Shown: positions 29,435 through 39,393, counted from the stretch's first letter. The stretch: DNA of 64,000 nt from Micromonospora sp. NBC_01699 (GCF_036250065.1 NZ_CP109199.1:2852001-2916000); one strand, 5' to 3'. The notes: a model not told the origin generated them from the letters alone. Program-made: numbers and translations.

Positions 29435-30328
29435 TCAGCGCAGTGCCTCCGCGGCTGCCGCCCGGACGGCCCCGGTCAGGATGGTCAACGCCGTCGACTC
29501 CAGTCGCCAGGACTGCCAGTAGAGGGGCACGTCGAGATGCCGGCCGGGGGAGATGTCGACCAGCCGGCCGGTCGCCATGTCCTCCCGGGCGATCCGTTCG
29601 GGCACCATGGCCCAGCCCAGCCCGAGCCGGATCGCCTCGATGAACGCCGACACCGCCGGCACATAGTGGGTCGGTGGGTCGAGCCGCCGTCGGGTCAGCC
29701 CGCCGGCGAAACGGTGTTGCAACTCGTCCTTGCGGTCGAGGCGGACCATCGGCGCGGTGGCCAGCGCCGAGACGGTGTCGGTTCCCGCGAAGTGGGCGCG
29801 GTGCAACTCGGGCGAGGCCATGGCCAGGTAGCGCATGGCGCCGAGCCGGTGCACCCGACACCCCTGGACGGCGACCCGCTGCGCGGTCACCGCCGCCATC
29901 ACCGTTCCGTCGCGGAGCAGGTCCGCGGTGTGGTCCTGGTCGTCCTGGTGCAGGTCGAAGCAGTACGCGAGGTCCGTCGGCAGTTGCGCGAGTGCGCGCA
30001 GGAACCAGGTGGCGAGCGAGTCGGCGTTCACCACCACCGCGATCCGGGTACGGGGTTGCCGCCCGGCCAGCGGACCGCGCGCGGCGTCCAGTGCCTCCCG
30101 CTCCAGCAGGGCGAGTTGTCCGGCCAACCGGACCAGGGGCCGACCCGCCTCGGTGGGTTGGCACGGTTTCGTACGCCGGACCAGCACCTGCCCGGCGGCC
30201 TGTTCCAGCGCCTTGATCCGTTGGCTGACCGCCGACGGGGTGATGTGCAGCGCGCGGGCCGCGCCTTCGAAGCTGCCCTCGTCGACCACCGACTGGAGGG
30301 TGGCCAACTGGCCGGAGTCGAGCACCAT
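29435..30328 (-). CDS. LysR-type regulator of the ArgP/LysG group
   Basis: A 297-residue LysR protein starting at the ATG at 30328. The HTH (GSFEGAARALHITPSAVSQRIKALEQ) is N-terminal and the effector domain fills the rest. It is divergent from a LysE-type exporter, the classical LysG-LysE arrangement in which basic amino acids such as Lys and Arg turn on their own export. Confidence 0.9.
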   Translation of the reverse strand: MVLDSGQLATLQSVVDEGSFEGAARALHITPSAVSQRIKALEQAAGQVLVRRTKPCQPTEAGRPLVRLAGQLALLEREALDAARGPLAGRQPRTRIAVVVNADSLATWFLRALAQLPTDLAYCFDLHQDDQDHTADLLRDGTVMAAVTAQRVAVQGCRVHRLGAMRYLAMASPELHRAHFAGTDTVSALATAPMVRLDRKDELQHRFAGGLTRRRLDPPTHYVPAVSAFIEAIRLGLGWAMVPERIAREDMATGRLVDISPGRHLDVPLYWQSWRLESTALTILTGAVRAAAAEALR

Positions 30329-30400
30329 GTTAAGAGATTCTAACGATGCATGATTTTCTTTAGCTGGAGTGTGCTCGGGCCGATCCGTACCGTCGGCCCG

Positions 30401-30997
30401 ATGCTTACCTCGACGCTCGCCGGCTTCACCGCCGCCATCGGGCTCATCGCCGCCATCGGCGCCCAGAACGCGTTCGTCCTCCGTCAGGGGCTGCGCCGGC
30501 AGCACGTGCTTCCGGTGGTGCTGACCTGCGCGGTGTCGGACGCGCTGCTGATCGCCGTCGGGATCGCCGGACTCGGAGCGGTGATCGCGGAGCATCCGAC
30601 GATCGCCGGTACGGTCCGCTGGGCCGGTGCCGCGTTCCTGCTGTGTTACGCCGTGTTCGCCGCCCGGCGGGCGCTGCGCCCCGGCACGCTGACGCCGACC
30701 GACCGTCAACCGGTCGCGCTGGGTACGACGATCGCGACGTGTCTGGCCTTCACCTACCTGAACCCGCACGTGTACCTGGACACGGTGCTGCTGCTGGGCA
30801 CGGTCGCCAACCGGTACGACAACCGTTGGCTGTTCGGGTCCGGCGCCGTCCTGGCCAGCGTGGTCTGGTTCACCGCGCTCGGCTTCGGTGCGCACCGGCT
30901 CGCCCCGCTGCTGGCCCGGCCCGGCGCCTGGCGGGTGGTGGACGGGCTGGTAGCCGTCCTGATGGCGGCCCTCGCGGTCACCCTGCTCCGCGGGTGA
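30401..30997 (+). CDS. LysE/ArgO family amino-acid exporter
   Basis: A 198-residue protein with six membrane helices, starting at the ATG at 30401; an ORF start at 30350 would add a non-conserved stretch. The family signature is visible near the start ([19 protein letters not shown]) and the mid-protein [11 protein letters not shown] matches the conserved Asn-Pro segment of LysE/ArgO. It exports basic amino acids to relieve overload and is likely controlled by the divergent LysR gene. Confidence 0.92.
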   Translation: MLTSTLAGFTAAIGLIAAIGAQNAFVLRQGLRRQHVLPVVLTCAVSDALLIAVGIAGLGAVIAEHPTIAGTVRWAGAAFLLCYAVFAARRALRPGTLTPTDRQPVALGTTIATCLAFTYLNPHVYLDTVLLLGTVANRYDNRWLFGSGAVLASVVWFTALGFGAHRLAPLLARPGAWRVVDGLVAVLMAALAVTLLRG

Positions 30998-31158
30998 CCG
31001 AGGTCGATGTCCGTGGTGGTACGTCCGGGTGGGCGCGGGTCCGACAGCCGTAGCACAAGACATTGATGATTTTGAACATCCGTCGGACGACCGATCGTGA
31101 AGTGATCCGTACCGTCAGTGAAATCCCTGTGTGATCTCCAGCAACGAAGGGAGCACCG

Positions 31159-34005
31159 GTGCAGCCATTTCCCCATCTCATCCCGGTCCGCCGCCACGCC
31201 GCATTTCTGCTGGTCACCGCACTCGTGGCGGCCCTGGTGCCGATGACGGCGCAGCCCGCCTCGGCCGCACCGGACAACACCACGGGCGACTCCGGTACGG
31301 ACGGTCGCAACGCGTTGTTCCTCACCGGCCCGAACCAGGGCAAGCCCGAGAACATCGCGATCGAGCACCTGCGCGCGAACCCCGCCCGGTACGGGGTGAC
31401 CACCGCCGACCTCGGCGACCTCGTCGTCTCCTCCAGTTACACCAGCGAACACAACGGGGTCACCCACGTCAACCTGTCCCAGCGGTTCCGAGAACTGGAG
31501 GTCTTCGGGGCGACCGCCACGGTCAGCATCGCCCGCGACGGCAGCGTCGTCTTCGTCGGCCACACCCTGGCCCCCGGCCTGGCCGACAGGCCCTCCGGCA
31601 GTGCGGTGCTGGACGCTCCCGCCGCGGTGCAGGCGGCGGCCGAGGCGCTCGACCTGCCCGAACCGGCCGCTCCGCAGGTGCTCGACCGCAGCACCGGCCC
31701 GGCCCGACGCACAGTGGTCTCCGGTGCCGGCGTCTCGGAGCAGCCGATCCCGGCCCGGCTCGGTTGGCAGCGGACCGACGACGGACTGCGGCTCGCCTGG
31801 CAGCTGGTGATCGACGAGTCCGCCGAGGCGCACCTCTGGAACGCCACCGTCGACGGCACCACCGGTGCCCTGCTGAACGTGGACGACTGGACCACGCACG
31901 ACGCGCCCGAGCAGCTGGCCGACACCCTGGGCCGCCGCACCGGTACGAGCGGCCACGGTCCGACCCGCCCGGTCGACGTCAAACCGCAGTTGCCGCCGGT
32001 CCGGGTGAACGACGGTTCGAGCTACCGGGTCTTCACGTTTCCGAAGAACGACCCGAACGAGGGTCCACGCAGCCGGATCACCAACCCGGCCGACGCGTTC
32101 GCCTCCCCGTACGGCTGGCACGACACCGACGGGGTGGCCGGCGCGGAATCGAGCACCACGCAGGGCAACAACGTCCGCGCGTACGCCGATCGCGACGCGA
32201 ACAACCAGCCCGACCCGAACAGCGTGCCCGACGGCGGCCCCGGTCTCGACTTCGACTTCCCGGCCGACCTGAACCAGCAGCCGCAGACCTACACCGACGC
32301 CGCCGTGGCGAACCTCTTCTACTGGTGCAACGTCGTGCACGACCTGACCTACCGGTACGGCTTCAACGAGGTCGGCGGCAACTTCCAGGTCAACAACTAC
32401 GAGCGCGGTGGCGTCGGCGGGGACGACGTCCGGTGCGAGGCGCAGGACGGCTCCGGCCAGAACAACGCCAACTTCTCCACCCCGGCGCAGGACGGTGGCG
32501 CCCCCCGGATGCAGATGTTCCTCTGGCCGGGCAACCAGTTCGGGCTGCCGAACGCGGTGACCGTCGGCTCCGGGCCGGCGGCCGGCACCTACCAGGCCGA
32601 GTACGCCCGCTTCACCCCCGCCCCGACCAACACCGGCTTCGGCGGCCAGGTCGTCTCGGTGGACGACGGTGTCGACGCGGTGGGCGACGGCTGCACCCCG
32701 TACAGCCTGCCGGCGGGGTCGATCGCGCTGGTCGACCGTACCGGCACCTGCAACTACTACACCCAGGTCGTCAACGCCGAGGCCGCCGGTGCGGTCGCGG
32801 TGGTCGTCGCCAACAACGTCGCGGGCGCCCCCGTGGTGATGAACGGTTCGATGAACCCACCGGTCGGCATCCCGGCCGTGATGGTGAGCCAGGCCGACGC
32901 CGCCGCCCTGCGGGCGAGTCTGCCGGCGTCGGGGCGGGTGCACCGCAACGTCGACCGGCCGGCGATGCGCGACGCCGCCTTCCGGTCCGAGACGATCTTC
33001 CACGAGTACGGACACGGCGTCTCGAACCGGCTGACCGGCGGCCCGAACGTCAACTGCCTCAGCGGCCAGGAGCAGATGGGCGAGGGCTGGAGCGACTTCC
33101 TCGCCATCGTGTCGCTGATCAACCCCGATCTCGACGACCCCGAGGGCCCGCGCGGCTACGGCCAGTACGCCCAGTTCGCCGACAGCCGCTCGGGTGACGG
33201 CTTCCGGCCCCGGCCGTACTCGCGGAACATGGAGATCCAGCCGTTCACCTACGACAGCATCAAGACCGGTGCCTGGCTGGACGGCACCTCACTGGCCGCG
33301 CCGCACGGCATCGGCCACGGCTGGGCCGCCGTGCTCTGGGACATGACCTGGGACCTGATCGACCGGCACGGTCTCAACCGCAACGCGTACGGCCGCTGGA
33401 ACACCGGCGGCAACAACCTCGCCATGCAACTCGTCATCGACGGGTTGAAGATCCAGGGCTGCGCACCCGGTTTCGTGGTCGCCCGGGACGCGATCATCGC
33501 CGCCGACGCGGCGCTGACCGGGGGCGAGAACAACTGCACCCTGTGGGCCTCCTTCGCCCGCCGGGGCCTCGGCTACAGCGCCGTACAGGGCACCACCGGC
33601 CGGGACGACAACTCCGGCGCGTACGACACGCACCCGTCGTGTGAGCGGCCGTTCTCGAACCGGTCCGCGAAGCCGGCGCTCAACAGCGTGAAGGCGGGCT
33701 CCACCGCCCCGATGCAGTTCAATCTCGGCCGTTACCGTGGCCGGGACATTCTCGCCAGCAATTCGCCCTACTCCCGGCTGGTCGACTGCGCGACCCTGGC
33801 CACGGTCAACCCGGACGGGACGATCACGCCGGGGCCGTTGCCGGTGAAGGCGGAGACGCCCGGCCGCTCGAAGCTTGAGGCGAGCGGGCACGACCGCTAC
33901 ACCTATCCGTGGAAGACGGAACGGGACTGGGCCGGAACCTGCCGCGAGTTCGTCCTCTCGCTCGACGACGGCAAGCAGTTCCGCACGTACGTCCAGTTCC
34001 GCTGA
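31159..34005 (+). CDS. Secreted M36 (fungalysin) metalloprotease with PA domain
   Basis: A 948-residue exported protease starting at GTG with GAAGGGAG upstream. Signal peptide (about 1-36), FTP-type propeptide (about 60-260), then the M36 catalytic region with zinc motif in FHEYGHGVSNRL (about 615) and the third ligand in MGEGWSDF (about 641). A protease-associated (PA) domain (about 440-590) is inserted before the zinc motif, as in some actinobacterial and myxobacterial members. Unlike fungal enzymes it has a C-terminal tail of about 120 residues. It digests extracellular protein. A strong terminator follows. Confidence 0.93.
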   Translation: MQPFPHLIPVRRHAAFLLVTALVAALVPMTAQPASAAPDNTTGDSGTDGRNALFLTGPNQGKPENIAIEHLRANPARYGVTTADLGDLVVSSSYTSEHNGVTHVNLSQRFRELEVFGATATVSIARDGSVVFVGHTLAPGLADRPSGSAVLDAPAAVQAAAEALDLPEPAAPQVLDRSTGPARRTVVSGAGVSEQPIPARLGWQRTDDGLRLAWQLVIDESAEAHLWNATVDGTTGALLNVDDWTTHDAPEQLADTLGRRTGTSGHGPTRPVDVKPQLPPVRVNDGSSYRVFTFPKNDPNEGPRSRITNPADAFASPYGWHDTDGVAGAESSTTQGNNVRAYADRDANNQPDPNSVPDGGPGLDFDFPADLNQQPQTYTDAAVANLFYWCNVVHDLTYRYGFNEVGGNFQVNNYERGGVGGDDVRCEAQDGSGQNNANFSTPAQDGGAPRMQMFLWPGNQFGLPNAVTVGSGPAAGTYQAEYARFTPAPTNTGFGGQVVSVDDGVDAVGDGCTPYSLPAGSIALVDRTGTCNYYTQVVNAEAAGAVAVVVANNVAGAPVVMNGSMNPPVGIPAVMVSQADAAALRASLPASGRVHRNVDRPAMRDAAFRSETIFHEYGHGVSNRLTGGPNVNCLSGQEQMGEGWSDFLAIVSLINPDLDDPEGPRGYGQYAQFADSRSGDGFRPRPYSRNMEIQPFTYDSIKTGAWLDGTSLAAPHGIGHGWAAVLWDMTWDLIDRHGLNRNAYGRWNTGGNNLAMQLVIDGLKIQGCAPGFVVARDAIIAADAALTGGENNCTLWASFARRGLGYSAVQGTTGRDDNSGAYDTHPSCERPFSNRSAKPALNSVKAGSTAPMQFNLGRYRGRDILASNSPYSRLVDCATLATVNPDGTITPGPLPVKAETPGRSKLEASGHDRYTYPWKTERDWAGTCREFVLSLDDGKQFRTYVQFR

Positions 34006-34151
34006 AATATCAGGGCAACCGGTCCTCGGTTCGAAAAGTTCAGGAGAGATCAAAAGGCCAACTAGCTGGCCAAATATAAGATCACAGGTGTTAAGGAGAA
34101 TCAGCCTGGCGGCAGGACGGTGAACTTCATTCCGAAAGAGGAAGACAAGTA
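34006..34151. other. Low-GC tail between M36 gene and terminator
   Basis: This 146-nt stretch has clearly lower GC than both sides. In the same frame as the protease, beyond its stop, it is open from a TAG to a TAA and would read ...GGRTVNFIPKEEDK. There is no start or ribosome site, so I do not call a gene. It may be an inserted or decayed piece. Confidence 0.35.
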
Positions 34152-34192
34152 ACGGGAGGGGCAAGCGATGCTTGCCCCTCCCGTCTTTCTGT
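34152..34192 (+). terminator. Strong intrinsic terminator after M36 protease
   Basis: A perfect 15-bp stem (ACGGGAGGGGCAAGC at 34152-34166 with its complement at 34170-34184) with a 3-nt loop GAT, followed by CTTTCTGTT. The rest of the gap to 34385 shows no gene. Confidence 0.9.
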
Positions 34193-34385
34193 TCCCTGAT
34201 CAGATTGCCTTGTCTGCGGAACAACCGTTGTAGGGGTTGGTGGATCTCAGTGCATGCTGCTGATGAAATTGCTCCAGCCCGCAGGGCTGATGCTCAGAAC
34301 CGGTCCGGTCTGATCCTCATCGCATTAATTACCTTTCCTTGTACTTCTGGATCAAGAGCTTGGAGGCGTCGGGACCCAGGCGCGT

Positions 34386-34634
34386 TCAACGAACCGCGCG
34401 GAACTCCTGCCTGGCGCGTCGGCCGAGGTATGCGGTCCCCAGGCCACTGATCACGCCGAACATGGTGAGGATGACGATGGACAGCCAGGTGGCGCCGGTC
34501 AGCTCGTGATCGGCGGCGAGGATGACGGCGGTGAAGACCGCTGCGGCGAGGATCAGCAGCGTGACGATCGTGCAGAGGATCGTCACCGCGACGGCCACCC
34601 ACGCGCCGGCCCGTGATCGTTTCGCTGAAGCCAT
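34386..34634 (-). CDS. Small two-helix membrane protein
   Basis: An 82-residue protein from the ATG at 34634, with a basic start, two membrane helices and a basic Arg-rich end. An in-frame ORF extends to 34739, but that part overlaps the promoter region of the GH76 gene. No ribosome site is clear. Function unknown. Confidence 0.6.
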   Translation of the reverse strand: MASAKRSRAGAWVAVAVTILCTIVTLLILAAAVFTAVILAADHELTGATWLSIVILTMFGVISGLGTAYLGRRARQEFRAVR

Positions 34635-34759
34635 AGGGGCAGCATAACGACGTTTCCCAATCAACGTGGACCCCTGCGGGGGTCGCCGCCCCGACCGTCG
34701 ACACCGCTGCCGGTCGACGTTCGTTGACGCGTTGGACATCGATCGGTAACAATCTCGTG

Positions 34760-34771
34760 GAGAGCGCTCTC
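34760..34771. promoter_or_regulatory. Palindrome GAGAGCGCTCTC, LacI-type operator candidate
   Basis: A perfect 12-bp palindrome sits 21 nt before the preferred GH76 start. Its core AGCGCT matches the pattern (GGGAGCGCTCCC-like) bound by CebR/CelR LacI-family repressors upstream of actinobacterial polysaccharide genes, so sugar-dependent repression is likely. Confidence 0.65.
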
Positions 34772-34792
34772 ATGGATGCGGAGGAGGACCTC

Positions 34793-36229
34793 GTGGTCCG
34801 TACCGGGTTCCGTCTGGTGTGTGTCGCCCTGCTCGTCGCGGTCGGCGCGGTCGTGCCGGCCGGCGCCGCGCAGGCCGCCGTCATCTGCAACAGATACTGC
34901 GACGGTCGCGATCCGGCGCTGTCGCCCGGCGATCGCAGCCCGGTGGCCGCCTCGGTCTGGTCGCGCCACATCACCCTGCACTTCGACGACGCCGACGCGA
35001 TGTCCTGGGCGGTTGTCGACAACGGCAACCCCGGCGACGAGGTCTGGCTCGACCGATCCTTCGACGGTGGTCGCACCTGGGCGTCCGGGAGCCGGCTCGG
35101 CGCCGCGACCATCCCGACCGGCAGCCGTACGCGGCGCACGTCGATGTTCAACGTTGACGACTGGGCCGGCCTCGGTGTCGGCGCCATGCGAGCGTGCGGC
35201 AGGGCGGGCGACCGGCCCGAGGTCGCGTGCACCGCCTGGGCGCGTACGACCTGGAACGCGGGCGAGCGGCGGACGGCGGCGGTCACGGCGTTGATGCAGT
35301 TCTACAACACCGGCACCGGCCTGTTCGCCACGACGGGCTGGTGGAACTCGGCCAACGCGCTCACCGCCGTTGTCGACAACATCAGGGTCACCGGCATGGG
35401 CAGCTACCGCTACGCCATCGCCAACACCTACGACCGCAACCTCAACGCGTACGGCGGCAACTTCACCAACGAGTACATCGACGACACCGGCTGGTGGGCA
35501 CTGGCCTGGATCAGGGCGTACGACCTGACCGGTGAGCGCCGCTACCTCGACACCGCCCGTGCCGGGGCGGAGCACATGGCGGCCTACTGGGACGGCACCT
35601 GCGGCGGCGGGGTGTGGTGGAGCACCGCGCGCACCTACAAGGCGGCCATCGCCAACAGCCTCTACCTGCATCTCACCGCGGCACTGCACAACCGGCTGCC
35701 GGGCGACACCGTCTACCTGCAACGGGCCCGCGCCACCTGGACCTGGTTCGCCGGCACCGGGATGGTCAACCAGGGCAACCTGGTGGTCGACGGTATCGAC
35801 CTCGCCACCTGCCGGGCCAACACCCGCCCCACCTGGTCCTACAACCAGGGATCGCTGATCGGTGGGCTGACCGAGCTGTACCGGGCCACCGGCGACACGG
35901 CCGTGCTGAGCGTCGCGCGGCGGATCGGCGACGCCGCCACGGCCAGCACCGCGCTGAACCCGAACGGGATCCTGCGCGAACCGTGCGAACCGGACTGCGG
36001 CGCCGACGGTCCGTCGTTCAAGGGCGCGTACGTGCGTGGGTTGGCGATCCTCAACGGCGTGCTGGCGGACCGGCCGTACACCGGGTATCTGCGACGGCAG
36101 GCGGACAGCGCGTACGCGACGGACCGCAACGCCCTCGACGCCTACGGGCTGCGCTGGGCGGGGCCGCTCGACTCGACCGACGCCGCCCGGCAGCACAGCG
36201 CCGTCGACCTGATGAACGCGGCCTCATGA
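34793..36229 (+). CDS. Secreted GH76 alpha-1,6-mannanase-like glycoside hydrolase
   Basis: A 478-residue secreted enzyme. GTG at 34793 has GGAGGAGG 5 nt upstream and starts a good signal peptide ([20 protein letters not shown]...AQA); an ATG at 34772 is less likely. The tandem Asp pair diagnostic of GH76 is in [14 protein letters not shown] (about residue 230), and the (alpha/alpha)6 barrel repeats are evident. GH76 enzymes cleave alpha-1,6-mannan, of fungi or of actinobacterial lipomannan. The first 130 residues before the barrel are extra and hold cysteines. Its 3-prime end overlaps the opposite gene by 6 nt. Confidence 0.85.
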   Translation: MVRTGFRLVCVALLVAVGAVVPAGAAQAAVICNRYCDGRDPALSPGDRSPVAASVWSRHITLHFDDADAMSWAVVDNGNPGDEVWLDRSFDGGRTWASGSRLGAATIPTGSRTRRTSMFNVDDWAGLGVGAMRACGRAGDRPEVACTAWARTTWNAGERRTAAVTALMQFYNTGTGLFATTGWWNSANALTAVVDNIRVTGMGSYRYAIANTYDRNLNAYGGNFTNEYIDDTGWWALAWIRAYDLTGERRYLDTARAGAEHMAAYWDGTCGGGVWWSTARTYKAAIANSLYLHLTAALHNRLPGDTVYLQRARATWTWFAGTGMVNQGNLVVDGIDLATCRANTRPTWSYNQGSLIGGLTELYRATGDTAVLSVARRIGDAATASTALNPNGILREPCEPDCGADGPSFKGAYVRGLAILNGVLADRPYTGYLRRQADSAYATDRNALDAYGLRWAGPLDSTDAARQHSAVDLMNAAS

Positions 36230-37564
36230 CCGCCGGGCGGGCGCGACCGGGCTCGGCGGATGGATGCTTCCGCGTACGGTGATGAAACCGCGACCGGAGA
36301 CGGCGGCGACGCCGTCGGGGTCCACCCCGGCCGTGATCGTGCTCCGGCGGCCCATTTTCTCGCCCTGGACGATGGTGAGCCGCTGGTCGGTGGCGAGCAG
36401 TTCGTGGCGGTGCAGCAGGGCGGCCAGCGGGCCGGCGGCGCTGCCGGTGGCCGGGTCCTCGTCCAGACCCACGCCGGGGTTGAAGAATCGGGTGTGCACC
36501 GTCGGCTGCGGTTGCGCGCCATCGAGCCAGGCCAGGTAGACGCCCTGCGCGGCGACGGTCCGCGCGACCGCGATCAGCGCGGGCCTGTCCGGGGTGGCCA
36601 CCGCGAGCGCGTCGCCGCTGCGGAGCAGCACCATCAGGTGGTTCGCCCCGGTGTCCACCACCTGCGGCGGCAGTTCCTCGGAGATGTCGTCCGGGTCGAG
36701 GCCGACGGCGCGGGCGACCAGCGCGGGGTCGGCGTACGCGCCGAAGCGGGCTGCGGTCTGGCGCATGTCGAGCCGGCCGTCGTCGCGGACCACCACCGGC
36801 AGGTTCCGGCCGCCGATCCGCTGGACGATCTCCGTACCGGGCTCGGTGCGACCGAGGCGACCCGTCTCCAGCAGCCACCACCAGGCGCCCAGCGCGTTGT
36901 GACCGGCGCCGAAGACCTCCACCCCGCCGGCCGTGAACGAACGCAGCTCCCGTACGGCACCGTCCCGGCCGGGCAGGATGAACGTGGTCTCGGACTGGTT
37001 GAGTTCCCGGGCGACGGTCGGGTACCACGCCTCGTCCACCGGCCGGTCCCAGTCGGTCAGGTCCACCACCGCGAGCGGGTTGCCGGTGAGCGGGGCGTCG
37101 CCGAACACGTCCACCAGCGCGAAGGGGACGTCGGTCGGCGTCGCGGCCTCGGCGCCGAGTTCCTGGAACAGGGTGATCTGTAGGTCGCCGGGGGTCTCCA
37201 GGCGTGAGTTCAGCGAGTCCCAGGGCGTCTTGGTCGGCGGGGCGACAAGCGCGGCGCCCGCTCCCACCAGCGCGTCCGTCGCGGTTGCCGCGTCGTCCAC
37301 CTGGAACGCGAGACGGATGTGCGGGCTCGCCGGCCGCCCGACCTCGACCCGGTCGATCATCGCCCGCTGGGCGGGGTTGGCGAGTTCCAGGGTTGCCCGG
37401 CCCGCGTCGAGGATGACCACCCGGGCGTCGCCCTCACCCGCGTACGCCGCCTCCGACCGAAGGCCGAGTACGTCCCGGTACAGCGCCACCGCCGCCTCGT
37501 AGTCCGCCGCCTCGACGACCACGCGGAGTTGACGGACCTCGTTCGATCTTGTGTTCTCGGGCAT
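36224..37564 (-). CDS. Fusion of glyoxalase-like (VOC) and PhzF isomerase-like domains
   Basis: A 446-residue protein from the ATG at 37564. Residues about 10-125 form a VOC/glyoxalase fold ([23 protein letters not shown], then the ITLFQEL end). Residues about 137-440 form a PhzF domain with the conserved [19 protein letters not shown] opening, the catalytic-Glu region [10 protein letters not shown] and the late [17 protein letters not shown] motif. PhzF enzymes isomerise small hydroxy acids; VOC proteins bind metal and small ligands or antibiotics. I know each domain alone; the fusion suggests one pathway for a reactive small molecule. It is divergent from a MerR gene with a palindrome between. 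Confidence 0.88.
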   Translation of the reverse strand: MPENTRSNEVRQLRVVVEAADYEAAVALYRDVLGLRSEAAYAGEGDARVVILDAGRATLELANPAQRAMIDRVEVGRPASPHIRLAFQVDDAATATDALVGAGAALVAPPTKTPWDSLNSRLETPGDLQITLFQELGAEAATPTDVPFALVDVFGDAPLTGNPLAVVDLTDWDRPVDEAWYPTVARELNQSETTFILPGRDGAVRELRSFTAGGVEVFGAGHNALGAWWWLLETGRLGRTEPGTEIVQRIGGRNLPVVVRDDGRLDMRQTAARFGAYADPALVARAVGLDPDDISEELPPQVVDTGANHLMVLLRSGDALAVATPDRPALIAVARTVAAQGVYLAWLDGAQPQPTVHTRFFNPGVGLDEDPATGSAAGPLAALLHRHELLATDQRLTIVQGEKMGRRSTITAGVDPDGVAAVSGRGFITVRGSIHPPSPVAPARRS

Positions 37565-37579
37565 GCCGGGTATGTTAAA

Positions 37580-37599
37580 ACCTGACGTTGGTGTCAGGT
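37580..37599. promoter_or_regulatory. MerR-type operator
   Basis: ACCTGAC (37580-37586) and GTCAGGT (37593-37599) are perfect inverted repeats around GTTGGT, in the 59-nt gap between the VOC-PhzF and MerR genes. Size and location fit the spacer element to which MerR dimers bind. Confidence 0.7.
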
Positions 37600-37623
37600 G
37601 CAAGTACGAAACGCGGAGCGACG

Positions 37624-37980
37624 ATGCGGATCGGTGAACTCGCCACTGCCAGTGGGGTCAGCGTCCGGTCGCTGCGCTACTACGAGCAGCAGGGGCTGCT
37701 GTCCAGCGAACGGACCTCCGGCGGCCAGCGCCGCTATCACCACGACGCGGTGGCTCGGGTCGAGCTGATCCAGCGGCTCTACTCGGCGGCGCTGTGCAGC
37801 GAGAAGATAGCGGAACTGCTGCCCTGCTTCGAGGGCGAGCAGTCGCCGGAGCTGCGGTCCAGCCTGCTGGTCGAGAAGGCCCGCGTCGACGGGATGATCC
37901 GCGAGTTGGAGCAGGCGCGGGGCGTACTGGTCTCGGTGATCGACTCGATCCCGCCGGGCCCCGCCGCGCCGACCGGCTGA
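37624..37980 (+). CDS. MerR-family transcriptional regulator
   Basis: A 118-residue protein from the ATG at 37624. The winged helix is N-terminal (MRIGELATASGVSVRSLRYYEQQGLL), followed by a dimerisation coiled coil. One cysteine pair (CSEK, LPCFEG) might sense redox or metal, as in SoxR-like members. It probably controls the divergent VOC-PhzF gene from the palindrome between them. Confidence 0.9.
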   Translation: MRIGELATASGVSVRSLRYYEQQGLLSSERTSGGQRRYHHDAVARVELIQRLYSAALCSEKIAELLPCFEGEQSPELRSSLLVEKARVDGMIRELEQARGVLVSVIDSIPPGPAAPTG

Positions 37981-37990
37981 GCGTTTCCGG

Positions 37991-38248
37991 TCAGCGCGTC
38001 GACCCGGCGCCGGTGGCGAGCAGCCGCCGCGCCTCGTCCGCGCTCACCCCGGTCCCCGCACCGCAGTACGGGTTGGCGCACCGCACCACGTACTTCGTCC
38101 TGATCGGGATCAGCGGGATGAAGAACAGACTCAGCCTGGTGACCTCACGAACCACCAGCAGGTTGCCGGGCTGCCCGCACACCCGGCAGGCCATCAGCAC
38201 CGTACCCAGGAGTTGGGCCTTCGTGCGCCAGCCGAAAATCAGGAACAT
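37991..38248 (-). CDS. Zinc-ribbon family protein
   Basis: An 85-residue protein from the ATG at 38248. A CxxC zinc half-site (CRVCG) at the N side and a Cys-rich C-side (CANPYCG) flank a hydrophobic segment LSLFFIPLIPI that may touch the membrane. Proteins of this design (zinc-ribbon_15) are widespread in actinobacteria with unknown role. Confidence 0.75.
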   Translation of the reverse strand: MFLIFGWRTKAQLLGTVLMACRVCGQPGNLLVVREVTRLSLFFIPLIPIRTKYVVRCANPYCGAGTGVSADEARRLLATGAGSTR

Positions 38249-38392
38249 CAGCACCCCCGTGTCTGTCTGGATCGTCGCACGCGGACGCACGTCCCCGGCC
38301 GGAGTCGTGTTACCCAGCCGGGCCGGGCGCTATGCGACCGCGCGCGGGTCAGCACCTGACGCCCGCATCTTGCGTTGACACCGGCGGCAACG

Positions 38393-38494
38393 TCTAGCGT
38401 CGCCGGCGGCAAGATCTTGCGTCGCCGACAGCGAGGTCTTGCGTCGCCGACAGCGAGGTCTTGCGTCGCCGACAGCGAGGTCTTGCGTCGCCGG
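38393..38494. repeat. 22-bp tandem repeats before LLM gene
   Basis: Three exact 22-bp units, TCTTGCGTCGCCGACAGCGAGG, start at 38415, 38437 and 38459, a partial fourth at 38481, and a diverged unit at 38393. The array ends 20 nt before the LLM oxidoreductase start. It is not a CRISPR array since there are no spacers. A role as operator iterons or recent slippage is possible. Confidence 0.8.
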
Positions 38495-38514
38495 GACCGA
38501 CGGAGAGGACGACG

Positions 38515-39393
38515 ATGAGGTTCGCGATCAGCTACAGCACCCCGTTCTACGGCGTGGACCCGGACCGCATCGTCGGCTTCGCGCAGCACGCCGAGGCGTG
38601 CGGATTCGAGGCGATGTACGTGCCGGAGCACGTCGTGCTCTACCCCGGCGCCACGTTCGGGGCGATGCCGGTGCCGCCGTCACTGCCGTACGGCGACCCG
38701 CTCGACGTGCTGAACTTCGTCGCCGCGAACACCCGCCGAATCCTGCTCGGTACGGGCGTGCTGCTGTTGCCGTACCACCACCCGGTGACCCTCGCCAAAC
38801 GCCTGGCCACCATCGACGTGCTCTCCCGGGGCCGGATGCGGCTGCTCACCGTGGGGCTCGGCACCCTGCCGGGCCAGGCACGGGCGCTCGGGGTGGACTT
38901 CGGCAGCCGTGGCCGGCGCGCCGACGAGGCGATCGACGTGCTGCGGCTGCTCTGGGAGGGCGGCGAGGCGGGGGTGAGTTTCCACGGGGAGTTCTTCGAC
39001 TTCGACGACCTGTGCAGCTACCCCAAGCCGGACGGCGTCACCCACCTGCCGATCCACGTCGGCGGTTCGAGCCGGCCGGCCGCCCGCCGGGCCGGGGCAC
39101 GCGGCGACGGTTACTTTCCCGGCGGCGCCCTCACCGCCGACGAGCGGGCCGCCCAGTGGAACCTCGTCCGGTCGACCGCCGAGCTGGCCGGCCGCGACCC
39201 GGAAAGACTCGAATACACCAGGTGGGGTTCGATCGAGCTGACCGTCGACGGGGTCGAGGCGCTCGCCGCCCAGGGGGTGACCCGGATGGTGGTGAGCCCC
39301 GCCTCGGCCGACCCACGGGAACAGCGCGACCAGATGTCCGCGTTCGCCGACCGGTTCGACCTCCCGCCGCTCAGCTGCGCAGTTCCATGTTGA
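38515..39393 (+). CDS. F420-dependent LLM-class oxidoreductase
   Basis: A 292-residue luciferase-like TIM-barrel protein. GGAGAGG precedes the ATG. The family patterns are seen: MRFAISYS start, FEAMYVPEHV, RILLGTGVLLLPYHHPVTLAKRLATIDVLS and the conserved FDDLCSYPKPD. Such enzymes use F420H2 (or FMN) to reduce or oxidise small substrates, common in Micromonosporaceae. Its end overlaps the convergent sigma gene by 23 bp. Confidence 0.9.
   Translation: MRFAISYSTPFYGVDPDRIVGFAQHAEACGFEAMYVPEHVVLYPGATFGAMPVPPSLPYGDPLDVLNFVAANTRRILLGTGVLLLPYHHPVTLAKRLATIDVLSRGRMRLLTVGLGTLPGQARALGVDFGSRGRRADEAIDVLRLLWEGGEAGVSFHGEFFDFDDLCSYPKPDGVTHLPIHVGGSSRPAARRAGARGDGYFPGGALTADERAAQWNLVRSTAELAGRDPERLEYTRWGSIELTVDGVEALAAQGVTRMVVSPASADPREQRDQMSAFADRFDLPPLSCAVPC

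Noticed and set aside
38393-38494. CRISPR-like repeats
   Set aside because: Units are contiguous without spacers and only 22 bp; a plain tandem repeat.
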